64,000 nt of DNA. Origin: Acanthopleura granulata (taxonomy: Eukaryota > Mollusca > Polyplacophora > Chitonida > Chitonidae). How positions within the stretch are numbered: the stretch's first letter is position 1; the number at the start of each line of letters is the position of its first letter. The DNA lies in NCBI GenBank assembly GCA_016165875.1, contig JABBOT010000004.1:20428007-20492006 (forward strand). Direction: 5' to 3'. This document shows, in pieces, positions 23,468 through 37,200 of this stretch. The position numbers and the translations under genes are program-made. The notes beneath the pieces were generated by a model. It was not told the DNA's origin. It saw nothing but the letters and a program-made list of their open reading frames with translations, and searched no databases.

Positions 23468-24574
23468 TAGTGATAAAAGTAACTTATGAAATGGCATCAT
23501 ACTACCAAAGGAAGTCAATTTTCGTTCCATTAGAGAAAAAAACTCTTAAAGCTATAGGAAGGAGAACCACCTGAAATGTTTTACAGTTGGCGTTCTTATA
23601 CACACTTATCGAATGCTTTCCCTGCCTATACAGATAAGTATAGCATAGACAAGCTAATTTCTACTCTGGACTTCCTCCGGACTGTTAATAGTCCATCCGA
23701 CCCGTTCAAACTCTCATTATCGGCTAATGTAAAAGATCTAAAATTTCGCCCCAAAAAGTCAATATTTAGACACAAATAAATGTAAATAGTTACATTGTTC
23801 TTGGTACTGAATGACTTCCAAATAAACCTCAAAACACCTTTCTAAAAATAATAAAATCTGTCAGTAGAAATGAGCAAACTTAGTCTGGGGTGAAATTTTA
23901 GGTCATTTGGGCGTCAAACTTTCTTCAACACGACCTGTTTTTCTCAAAACAAATGTAACAGAGTCCATCCAAGCCTAAATTTCAATTCAGTTTTCCGCTG
24001 AATTTCACACGTGCATCATCAGTTGTAAATAAAAAGAATACAGCTGTCAGGTGAAACCTGTATACACCTGAACAAATATATTCCGATGTATATAGTGGAT
24101 GCAGCGTAGACACTGGCAATCTACATATTCATGTAGTAACCACAGAATCCATGTCAAGGCAGAACACTAAACCTTTATGTATCTACCAAAAACTACAACA
24201 GTAGGTCCTTATATACCAAACAACTGCAGTTATATTTTGGGAGTGGAAATCACACTTATAAGTATCTTCACAGTAGACAGAGAAATTGGCAATCTGGATG
24301 GCAACTGTGGAATAGGGCCAGTGTGAGGCGTGATACTCTGTCCCTTCTACATATAGTATTACACTGACGGTCATCAGATATTCTCGTTTTCTTATGCTTT
24401 CTTAATGGCACTATGGCGGTCATTGAAGGAAGAAACTTGACTGCCCTCAGAAGCCAAGGCCTTTGGCAATTAATGATTACTTTCTCTCGATTGCCATCAA
24501 CTGCAGATGTGTAAGAGTAGGTTATGGAGGCTGCGTTTGTACCGTTTTAGTACGCATAATCTACATTTATGCGA

Positions 24575-24655
24575 TTGGAATTTTAATTCTGTACAAGAAT
24601 ATTTCATTCATGCAACAGCGATCAGCATTACGTTGGCAGGAAACAGGGACACATA
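24575..24655 (+). repeat. SINE-like fragment, 'tactcaagaatatttc' family
   Basis: gtacaagaatatttcattca followed by cagcattacgttggcaggaaacaggga matches the start of the 20655 copy. The overlapping open frames at 24463-24792 are shadows of it. Confidence 0.5.
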
Positions 24656-24961
24656 TTTTATATATACTACATGTACAAACAATTCTTCATATCCTCGTTC
24701 TATTACAAAATAAAAGAGTGTTTTTAACAACATTAATTCACCTTATTACAACCAGTTGTAAAACGTGCACGGAATTTACAATGAATGAATGAATAACTTT
24801 CGTTTAGATTTCTTAAAATATTAAGTAAATATAAAATCAGCATCAAGAAAACGGACATACTATTAAAGATGGCTCATAAAAATTTTAATGATATGAAAAT
24901 GAAAATGTGGAACATATTTACAGACTACAGGTATATTAACTCCACATCCATCCATCATGGT

Positions 24962-24967
24962 TTTATT
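24962..24967 (-). terminator. Poly(A) signal of NUP155
   Basis: TTTATT on the + strand is AATAAA on the - strand, 263 bp after the NUP155 stop. It is the first canonical hexamer downstream. Confidence 0.6.
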
Positions 24968-25229
24968 TACTGAAGTTTGTAACTTGCACAACAGATTGGC
25001 CACTTTTTCAAGCTGCCTGGGTTATTTACACACAGCACTGTATATAAAGACAATTTATATGGATCAAACTGTAAAAATTGCAAATCCATCCAAAACGTTG
25101 TTTTTTTTAAATATCTTTGTTAACAGATGAAAATAGCAAAATCAGTACACATATCAACTATCTTTGTATACCAACATAAGAGCAGCGCAAGAAGGACCGA
25201 CGTTATTTCAACTTTACTCCCCAGGTGAG

Positions 25230-28200
25230 TTAAAGTCGGTCAAGGGTGGCCTGTAGTAATTTGAACCCTTGCATCAGGGCAGACACCCCACTCTCTGAGT
25301 AACTCATGGCTTGCAGCTCCACCAAATAGTTGGCAATTGCATCATGGCAAACTGCTGTGAACTTGCGCCTACAAGACAGAGAAAATTCACTAAAAATAAG
25401 GCTAGGTTTTTGGATAGCAATGGCCAATGTGTTAGTCATGGTTACATGCAATATCAGTCATCCTGCTGGGGTACAGTGATGTCCTGTAGTGGTTTAATAT
25501 TATCACTTTACAACGAGGTAAATGTAGTTCAGATTTGTGGAGGGTAAACTTGCCTGCATGTACTATATTTGAAAAGTGAAAAAAAAAAGGAATAAATAAA
25601 ATAATAGTGATAACAATCTGAGATATTACATACATTTTTAAGGCAAATTATCCCAAAATGCTTGAATACATTTTTATCTGACAAATGTTTTCCTATGCTG
25701 GATTAAAAGTGTCACAAAAACTATTGATCTAGAAGTTCAGCTGTCACTACTGGTGAACTGGACAGGTTCCAATCAGCACCCACTGTGGATATAACTATTC
25801 AGTATGGAGAGTTTCCTACCGGCAATGATCAATAATATCTGGCACTGTGAGTGTCCAAAGTGACTAAATATATTTCAGACACCATTCCTGTCAGCCATCA
25901 GTCAATGTCGATACAGAGCTCACACGGCTTCATTATAATTAGCAAGTAATACGAAAACTATCGAACTGAAACTTTTAACTGCCACATTTTAAATTAACAC
26001 TGACTATATCAATGTGTTATCTTTCTCGGAATTATCAAAGTTCCAAACAGCGAGAGACAGCGATTTATTTTTAATTTTTTCTCAACTTGAGCTTGGTTTC
26101 CAAAAAGCAGGGAACAACCTGTTGGCAGTATTATATAATATCCTTCAGTGCATTTCAAGACGCCTGCAATATTCACACATTATCATCATCATACATGGAG
26201 TAGATCAGCAGGTCACCCACAAGCACATGCACCTATTCCTTTTCCTGAGTACAAGGGACCTACTACACTGGTCATAATACCATTTATACTATAGTCTTGT
26301 CCTATCTTTGCATGGTGCACAAGTACAGGCAATAAGGAGTAATGCCTTGGGGCAGTGATTGTGCATGTCATGGGAACTGATGGGATGGGGATTATGTATG
26401 GGTCTGGTGCACTTCAGTGAGCAGGATCAGGCTAACTTACCTTTCCAAAGGTCAATACCAGTGAAGCAACAAATGTCACCACCAACAGAAGAATTTTACA
26501 ATACAGCTTTATGAATGTGGAGCTGTTTGCTATCCAGCACTCTTTCAATTCCCATTCATTCCAGGTTACCTTTTATTTCCTCTTTTTGTGGCATTCTGGC
26601 TACAAAATTGGAAGAAGCCGGATCTAGCGCTGGAGTTGGTGGTAGGAGGGTGGTATATGGTACACCATACTATTCAAACATTTGATTGCCTGTATCACTT
26701 TTGCATGCCCCATTGAAAATGAGGCTATGTGTCATCACATATGGATGTATATATGGATTTCCAACATTGCACATTTTAGTCAAAATATTCAAAAGACTTA
26801 TTTTTGTTACCATCTACTCTAAGACATTTTCAAAGCAGTCTACGACAAGTATCAATGCTCATCAGTTCATTACCTGTCTAGTTGAACTGCCTACACTTCT
26901 AACCACACCTTAACAGGTCAGAGAGTCAGACTGTATACTATATCAAAGATTTCATCAACCATATCAGCTTTCTATGTTTGGACACTAAGGTTATCAGAGG
27001 GACATGCTGGGTTACCAGAGGCATCGGTGTGTTTCAGATGAACCAAGAAATGGGCCATTTCTCTTAAAACCCAATGATATCAAGCAGTATATAAAGATAC
27101 TTTTAGGAAACTGAAGCACTGATCATTAAACAGGATTAAACAACAGCCTTCGCTAATTTACCTTTCATTGGCGTGTAACTGTTGAGGGGACTCTGCATAG
27201 CATTGCAATAGCCCAAGTAGAACAGTAAGCAGATGGAGTGGTTTCTTGATGGTCTGCCAGTAAGGGTCCTAATAAAAAACAAAAAAAAAAATCCAGTGCC
27301 AACAACAAAAAGGAGATCTTATCCATATCAGTATGACTCCTGTGTAAAAACAAAATGAAACAGTAGCAAACCAAAACATTTAATGGTATGCACCATGATA
27401 AAAGTCTTGATAAAAGTAACATGACAAGGTCAAATAAGTGAAGACATGGTTAAAATGAAACTGTATTATAGTGCTGTCTGCTAGTAGGTTGCGTGAGATA
27501 AAGGTCACGTGACTGCTGATCAGCAATACAATGTGTCTGCCATGAATGACAAGTTACCACTGACAGGTAGGTTTTGACAGACTCGCGAAGACACTAGGTT
27601 CAATCATAGAGATATATGGGGTGCAGTTTTCACCGTATTCGTCCACTGATGAGAAGAATGAACAGATACAGGAAAAATAACTTTGCTACTTACAGAAAAC
27701 AATTAAGCCATGATTGAACAGTGCTTAGTTCATAACATAAGTGTGCAGACTAGAAAAAACTGAGCGGTTTCATTGTTTGGTTGTTTCTCAGATTATTGAC
27801 ATCTGGCATGTAGAAGAGTTCAGAAACTCTCAATTTCCCCAAAATGATGCACTTTTAGCGTAATTCAATATTCATGAAGCCAACATTAATTATAGGCCTA
27901 TGTGTATTTATGAAACAATGTTTTTCATGTACAGTCCTACCATTATTTAGATAAATTGTACATTAATAAAGTGCTATTGCCACTTGAAGGCAAAAATAAA
28001 ATTAAGGACTCCCTAAATACATAGGTTTGTAAATAAATATAGTCCTACCTATTCATTTAGGGTACATGTATTATATAGGCCTGTCCCTCTGTAGGCCTAC
28101 ACTGTTTAATATCACTTCGGCCTATGTATCAGTTTTGTCTTTCAAGTAATGTAGACAAAAAGAATTAAAACACATGTATATGTGTGTTTTGGTTATAGCG

Positions 28201-31200
28201 TGTAAGTGTGTGATTCCATATGTGTCTCTGTAGTCGTTCAAAGGCTTTCTACACACTGAGTGTGACTGCATCTACGGGCATCTGAGTAAGGCCTAGTGCT
28301 ATCTTACCATTTCCACAACACCGCACAATGTCAAGCAAGGTTCATATAAATCATTCTGCACAGGTATTATTAAAGCATTCCGGGAGTTAAAATGTATGCA
28401 TATCTATAGAACTGTTTATTCCACCACCTACTGGACACACATGGACTTATTAAAATGGCATATGAGCAGGGCACATTCATATTAGAAAAATGAACTTCAT
28501 CATATTGTCTCACATATTCAATGTAACCAAGATATCATATTCATGGGTCCTATAGTAACTATCGCATCTATGATGGCCAGAGTTGACGAACTAGTGAAAA
28601 TGTTTTCAAAACTTCTCCATTTAACAGGCCTCTCATGTAAGTACTTTCACAGTGTGAAGCAACTTCAAGTGTAAATCACATCTGCTTTCACAATTGAAAG
28701 ACTTTATGTGAACTGTGAAGTGGAGTGAGGAGTGGCTTGTGGAACATAAAGATATTTGTGTCTACACAATATAGCACTCCACATATATGCTACAGAGGGC
28801 AACTGTCTAACAGGGAAACACAGTACAAAGAGACACATGGGTGTAACCAAGCAGGTTTGCAGTGCGATTTACCCAATGAATGTACACTTTTGTGCAGTTA
28901 ACACACATTTACTTGTGATTTCAAAATGCATGCTAGCTATGAAAGGCATTATGGTTTCCACTTCATACAAAGACACCATTAGAATTGGTTCACGCCAATA
29001 TATACTACAAAACCCACTTTTTTTGTGATTACCACTGAAAACATAGATGTAGAGCACCACATGAACTCCAGGATGTACCTGAAAAAGGCCATTTCAAAAT
29101 CACTGAACTGACTAAGGTTGCAGGTGGGAAAGTGATTAGCAAGGTATTGAAGTTCTCATATGCACAAGTAACATAATAAATCACATGACAATCACATCAT
29201 TAGCGAAAGAAATTTCACCTTCCTCACAGAAAAGAAAAAAGATATGGCGAAGATATGAAAAACTAGCAGGAGCTATGAAAAGGTTATAGGTGCAATTAAT
29301 CTTTAATTTAATTGATATCTTCAATAATTCATCAGGAATCGCTAGCTCTACACCTATTCTTGTGGCCAGGTGATGCCACAGGGAAATTCTGGTGGGATTA
29401 TGCATTCAATAGCCATGGAACACCCTGGCCTTCAGGACAAACCCCCAGCAAACCACTGGGTAGATCTAACTTTTGGGAACTCTCATTGTAATTCTATGTC
29501 GCTCCAAATGATAAATTTCACATCTGTGAAAACAGAGAGTTACAGAGAATTTTTGTAAGATAAACGTTGACCCATTTGTAGTGTTTTTCTGTGTGAAATT
29601 CAATTTTCCAAAAACTTGTCAGACAGTAATTATTAAATTATACTGTTTTCATGAGAGGAGAACCACTTGCATGGGTGCTGTAGCCAATGGGAAGCCTGCA
29701 ATTTAGGGTCAGCTCCACCCACAGACAGTATACAAAGGGCTGAATCTGATTTTATTTTACTTGCTGAACCTGAAACATAACTTTCATCTGATATTGATTG
29801 ATCTCACATGTCCTATAAACCCTTGATTTGCACAACAAAAATGTAACAATATTTAGATTACTGAACCTGTTGGTAGCAGTTCTTTAAAGGTCGAACTTGT
29901 TTAGTGGTATCAGTGATGTAAAAAGAACATGGAGAGATTTGCACATGCTGTAAGGAAAATGCAGCAGGGCTTGATGAGGAGATCAGCTGTCTTTTATGGT
30001 ATGTGTTATAATCGACAACAAATGACTGCGGTGAATTCAATGATGTGACGTCATAAGGACAATGTCAATCCAATAGTCTATTTTCTGAATTTGACAATCA
30101 AATTCTACAAAGTTTTTTGCATTTTAGATTTTAAATCACCGGAGTTCATTTAGGGGACATCAAAAACTCTGCAGTTCGTCAGGTCTTGGTGCTGGAGATT
30201 TACTTCAACATTTACCATAATTAACACACATTCTGGGAATCAATAATGGAATATCTACCTTGTATTATTGTGCTTTACATGTTGCCAAAATCTGAGCTGA
30301 ACACATGCAGTACTTTCTGAAACATCATTCTTCACAGTTACCTTAACATTCTTGTAACTTGTTATTGCATGCTGGTACAAATGTTTGCACAAAGCTCCCG
30401 TGATACTTTATACAAGCAAGCTGGAAATAAAATATGAAGTTGACTTGCATAGACCCGGGATGTAAGAGCCATGAGACAAAACCTTTCACACAGGGTCCTA
30501 AACCAGGTGGCTCAAACAGACAAGCAACAGTATACAAACTGAAACTGACAACAATACAGGTCAGCAACTTCACTAAAGAGACTACCAGTATTTTAAGCGA
30601 GCTGACCTAATGCAGAAAACCTCAACACATAAAAAAGAGATAACCACACCTCTAAATACAGTGGGACAATGCTTTACCTTTGACCTAAACAATCGGTCAT
30701 AGATTTCATGAAGGATACTGATCTTAACGCCTGTTTCCAGCACTGTTCTGAATGTCCATTTGTGGTCAAAGTTCATTTCACAGCTCCGCTGTTCCAAATT
30801 TCTAACAATGAAGGCTACAAAAGAAAACATAATTACACATTCAATATTCTTGAGTGTTGTTTACTGATTTACATTTCAAGGGTTACCATTATCTGTTTCT
30901 ATCTATACAGATAAAATTGTATTTTCTGACAACATTCACAGCAAGTTAGCAGAAAACTTGTAACAATCTTAAAAAAATTCAAGACCAATCACTGTTAGAT
31001 TTATGGACAGTTGCTTAATGCCACACTTGGCAATGTTTCTGTCACAAAATGTGACTCAGTTTTATGGATGGGGGAAAGTAGAGTGCCCTGAGTAAACCCC
31101 AAACATTTGGCAAGACACTAATGAACTTTTCCATGTTACATACTGATATGGACACCGCAATGGTGGAAGACAAGTGAGCCTCAGCAAAAATAAGACTGTG

Positions 31201-34200
31201 CATTTCAAACAAAGTGTGTTGCACTCTCTCACCTAATGGAAAGTACTGCTCTGTGTTTACATAGAGTCTACCAATGGACACCAATCTGGCATTGATGCTG
31301 GCCATCCTGCTGGCTGTAGACATTCCTGTGGTCTGGGCAAATTCTGGAACAGATGAACAACATTTGTGGAACTTTTAAACTATAGATGCACTTAACTTTC
31401 CATATAACCATTTTATCTCAATGTCACTAATGTCATGAACACCATTTGAAGAATACTGTGCACTAGACAAGATGCTCCTATGCATTTGTAGGTCAAAATC
31501 TTACTAAGCTTTCACCTGTTCATGTACTTGCCTGTTGATATGTGCAAGCTTATTTCACCTGAAGAGCGAAAAATGTGCAGTTTTACTTCCATGTCCAGCA
31601 ACAGCTCTTACCTCTGTCAATTATACTGAGCCACAAATCTTCCACCAGTGCCGAGTCGTGAAGGCCTCCACAATGGACAATGGCCAGCTTACACTCATAC
31701 AGCCGAAACCGATCAGCAAAGTCTTCATACAACTACAGAAAAACCAGACAAAGGTATAGTACAAACAAGAACATTTTTTTCTTCTGTTTTTATTTATCTA
31801 TTTCACTGTTTTTTTCAGTGTTTTACGCTGTACTCAAGAATATTTCACTTATACCATGACAGGCAGCAGTATGGTGGGAAGAAACCGGGCAGAGCCCAGG
31901 GGAAACCCATGAACATTCACAGTTAGCTGGCAGACCTTCCCACCTATGGCCCGAGAGGAAGCAGCATGAGCTGGACTTGAACTCACACCAATTGCACTGG
32001 GGAAAGACACCTCGGTCATTATTCCGCAACCACTTCTGCCACAGAGGCCCCTCATTTGTTTTCAGTGCTTTTCCATAGCGTGTTGTGATTAACACCAATC
32101 CTCTGCGTGCCAACCACATTCACTCTAGTAAAATTCTGTGGTTTTCACCTAGGGGATAGTGTCGATACAACTTTCAATGGAACACCGTAGCCACTCAATG
32201 CTAAACATGTCAAGTCGTCGTCCTTTAGCTTTTAGACAAGGCACCCTATTTGTCACCATGGAAGTACACTAGTTGAAAACAGAAAAGCCATAAAAATGAG
32301 CAATCAAATACGGTAATAGCAATGGACGATGCTGCACAAAACCAGGGTTTCTGGTGGTGCAGTAGCTCTACTGACCGGGACAAAATTATCATGGAGTCGA
32401 TTACAAAAGTATGTATGAACAATGGGCAATTAGAATTGAAAATCAATACCACGAAATGTGTATCTTGATTCACTTGTATCAAGTTATGTTGAAACTGGTC
32501 AAAAACTGTAACAATTGTATTTCAAAAGCAATGAAAACATGTACAGACTGAAAGTCAAATTGACAAACGATCACTGAAATGGAAACTTGATATAACTAAT
32601 TAGGCATCTTGATGTAGTCTACACTTGAACCAATGTTCATTGAAATCAAATAAAACTGTAGGAGAAGCAAAATGAAAGATACACATATGTTAGCATATAC
32701 ATAACATGTACATACTGGATAGACTGACAGATGGACAACTGACCATTCAAGTGAAAAATTGATACTACGGATTATGTATCTTCATAGAGTCTATACTTGA
32801 ACCAACTTTAGTTGCAACCAGACAAAAACTGTAGGAGGAAAACCATTTTTTCGGAAAAGTTAACAGATGCTAAACAGAAAGAGCTCTATTAATATGTTCT
32901 GGATGAACAGACAGATGAACTACCGATCAGAGAAACTGAAAACCAATACTATGAAATTAAGTATCTTGATGTAGTCTATATTCGAACCAAGTTGCTGTGA
33001 AATCGAACAACTGTAGGAGAAGTGGTGTTTCGAAGGAAAAGTTAACATGCACTGGATTGATACACAGTCCTGTACAATGACATCTTGTATATAAGCATCA
33101 TTTTGGAGGGGTAAACATACTACTAAGAAATTAATAGTCATCACTGGTTGCAACAAACAAAGCAGTTCCGCTTACCTCTTAAGTATTTGACACACCAAAC
33201 CAGGCAGCTTCTCTGGCTTCTTGTTATTTTGTGTTCTGCTATGTCTAGTGTTATTCGAGTCCTAAATGCTGTTTACATGGATTAATGAGGCACCAGCAGA
33301 TTTATTGCTAAAATATTGTCAAAGCGATGTTACACCACTTTCATTCATTCATTCTTGTGTTGTGCAATGTGGGACATCTTGTTTGCTGAGGTTTCATCTG
33401 TGATGTATATATTGTTTACTCAATGTGAAATCGCAGGCACTGTTTAGGCCTACATGCATATGTGTACTATACAATATATTGTATTGTGGTAGGCTTTCCC
33501 AGTGCCTCGTCTTATGAACTGCCTGTGATGTAACTGGAAGGTTCAGCATCAATGAGATGACGTAGTGCATATATGTCTCACTTCAATATTCTGCAGGTAT
33601 CCCTTTGAATTTCATACTTCCAGTCCATAAACTTCAGCTACTTCATATATTTTCATTTGGTGATGTTCAACATGCTCACGCCGAGAAATCTGATTACAGG
33701 CACTTAAAAGGATTCTTCCCTAAAATTATCATAAGGCATCAACGGATTATGTGTGCTCCGTACATAACTGTTGCTAAGAGCAACTGATTATGATGTAGCT
33801 TTGAATGTATTTACCGTTGTTATATCAAGTAGGTTTGAGTCCAAGCGCTTTGCTGCCTCCATCACATCAGGTAAGCCCATGTGCAGTTTACTTATTGCAT
33901 CATAAACCTGCATCTGCAGCCTTGCAACCTGAAAATACCAAACAAGGCATAGAATGTACATGGAAAAGTATGTAAGTATTCAGTATAACAATATTTTAGA
34001 ATTAATATAAAAAGGGTATTAAGTCTGGTTTCCCAATAAAAGGAATACACTCCCAGTCCCTAGAAAGGAGATAAATATGATACAATTTTTTTTTTCTTTT
34101 TTTGAAAACACCGTTTCATTCACTGCCATAATGGTGTTGTAGGGCAAGCATTCAGGCAACTGACAAGTTTTGGCAATTGACCAGATCCCTGAGGAAAACA

Positions 34201-37200
34201 AAGGTAAAAGACAGTAAAAAACAAAATGTGAACGTTGAAAAGGTTACCTCCATCTTTTCTTCCAGTTCATGAAGATATTCTCCCTCTGTAGATGAACTGA
34301 CAGTAGTTGTTGAACTCTTAGCACAAATAATGGCACGGGATAAGTATTCCAAACGCTGGGTGAGTGGCATGTCATTTCTATCACCAACAGAAAAGAATAG
34401 TATGTAAAGAAGACACCTTGTGGTAAAATGCTTGCAAATTTTCTCAAAAGTCAATAAACAATGCAAAAAGACAGAAAACGAGTTCAAAAATTTTTTTGTA
34501 CATGACATGAAATGCTATCATCATGGGTATTGGAAAACACATATAACAGACAATACACATTACAACTACAGGTTACTCACCCATGTCTCTCTGCTAGACG
34601 AGCAAGAATTCTGGCAGCTGCAGGGAAGTTGCGTGTTTTCTCATAGTATTTCCACAACATATCCATCATAGCTGTGCTCTCGGCTTGTGCACTGGTCTTC
34701 CTTTTCAAAAATGGTTCCAAAAACGGAGACTGAATCTAAAAAGAGCAACAATCAGCAAAGATTACAACATTTTCACTGAATGCTAAATTTTGTTATTTAG
34801 TAGTCCGTAATAATATGTATTTAAACTATGCATGAATTCTATAAACATGCTTCACATTTTCTACCCAAACATGTGGTTACATGGCTGGCATCTAGCCATT
34901 TGAAGGTTTTTAGATTCAGGTCATGTCACAAAGGAACATCACTCATAGTAACATTGTATCCTGACATGTAGACTACTTAAAATTCCACAAACCTGGAGAA
35001 GTTGTTCTGACAGGTTTTTGTTAACAAGCCATTCATACAATGACACATGAAACAACTCATCCTCTGATCTCAGTGCCATTCTGAAGACCTGATCCTTCTG
35101 CAAGGAAAAATCAAAGAAGACAACATAAACAATAAGATTTTCAATACACGTGCTAACACATTGGCATTTATTTCTACAAATTGGCATTTAGCTTTTCAAA
35201 TAGCTTACAGACAAACATACATGTAGCAGAACTATATGTTCTGCCACATACTTTGTAATCCTCAAGCATTTTAATCTGCCTTCGAATGATTATAATTCTT
35301 GTTTAGTTGTTTTAGGAATGAAAGGGACATCCCAACTGATATATCCATACTGGGAGAACTTAATTTGGATCTTTTGCCACAAGTAGCAGAATAAATATGA
35401 TTCTGTTTTCAGCTCTAACTCTGTGAATGCACTGGGAAATATGCTTAAGCATATAAATTTCACAGATCTGTCGACATGACCTCGTATGCAGTGAAACAAG
35501 TGGTCACATAGAAGTCCAGCTGTTTGCCTCATTCAGAACTGAAGCCGTTTAAATCCTCGTTTTAACATCTTCAATTTACAATTAACATGCAGCATTTCTT
35601 CTTTGTTGGTTAACACGCACTAGGTCCATATACACTGTAATATTATTCACCACAGGCCTGATTCACAAAAGCCATTTTAATTTATAACCTAAGTCAAAAT
35701 TTAAGACCTCATTACAATGTTTAACTTTAGGTACTGGATGCTGAAATTTTAAACAAATATCTCTTAACATTTATGATATGCTCAAACTTTTAATTTCCAA
35801 AGTCTAGAAGTAAGGCTTAATATTTCATTCAAAATTTCACCGTGCACCAGACCTAGTTTTGTGGAATTGGCTTCAATGCATTTAGCCCTATGTCTTCTGA
35901 CATGTTTGTATCACAACTGATATACCCCCAGAATGCCCCATTACTTACATATTTCTCTGCCTCCTGATTGGACAGCCTGTCAGGGTCTGGGGTGGGAGGA
36001 GGCCCCGGGGACTTGGGCACACTAGGTGCTTGAGGGTGGGCGGTGCTCTGGGACAACAAGTAACCAAAGGTCTCCAGAATACAGGTGTAACAGTCTTGTC
36101 TGGATGAAAGCAAAACAAACTGAGAAAACAGAACAACATATAGCGCCCCAGAATGCCATCCCATCAATTATGTACCCTACAATTATCTATTTGGGTTTTT
36201 ATGTGTATTATATTCAAAGCTAGAGCCTATAGGCACGGAAATGTATTCTATGATGAATGCTGAGTCTTCTTGCTTGTCAATAATTCTGTTTCCTGGTCTT
36301 TGTTTATGGTCAAGATACTTATTAAGTAAATCTATCATAATTTCACACTTTTATCCATCAAGTGTTTGTTGTGCAAGTTTGTTTATGAGGAAAACAAATA
36401 CTAATTAGTGATTTAGTCGACTTGTTGCCTGCAGGCTGGGGATTTCACACATACTAGCCCAAGCAATAACAACTCTTCAGTTCTGTGTTTCACTTTCATG
36501 GGAACCAACATGACAAACAAGAAACAAAAAATTCATTTCATGAAAGAAAGTTATGAAGAATATTTTTTTTCAAGTAAGATAAAGTCTGTATATAATTAAC
36601 TGATATACCATAATTTCCACTGTCTAACACTTTAACATTTTAAGCAGCATACATATATGATTGTTTACCCTAAGAAAGGGGTCGGGAAGAATTTCACTGA
36701 TATCCAGCCAACATAAAGTTTCTCTACTTTTTATAAAACACTATGCTTCAGGTGAGGCATGCATGGTAGCCCCAGTGCAGTTATAGATTCCTACTTCATG
36801 TGGTCGAACACTGTCAACCCCATTTCACCTCAAATGATCCAAATCAACCTCATAAAAAGTCATGTAATAAGCTATGTTGAACTTAACAAAATTTCTCTAG
36901 GCATGCCCTATGTGATATTAAAATAACCCCAACTACGAAATGTGATACATTATACAGTGTTCAATAAGCCAAATAGGCACTGAAGAAGTCGCTCGGGATC
37001 ACGCTGGTTTTGGATGAGACAGGGTAGGGGATCACTCGCTCAACAATAGCATTGTTAACCTTCGTGAAATCACAGTAGTTCGCGAGAGCACCCACCCTGT
37101 CTCGTCCAAAACCACCGTGGTATCGAGAGACTTCTCCAATGCCGATTCGGCTTATTATCGTTATTACCAATTTGTGATTTCTGACACATTTAAAACAAGT

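Noticed and set aside
23576..23779. A 67-codon + strand frame between ZP-C and NUP155
   Set aside because: No signal peptide, domain or splice signals, and no similarity to the ZP genes; treated as chance.
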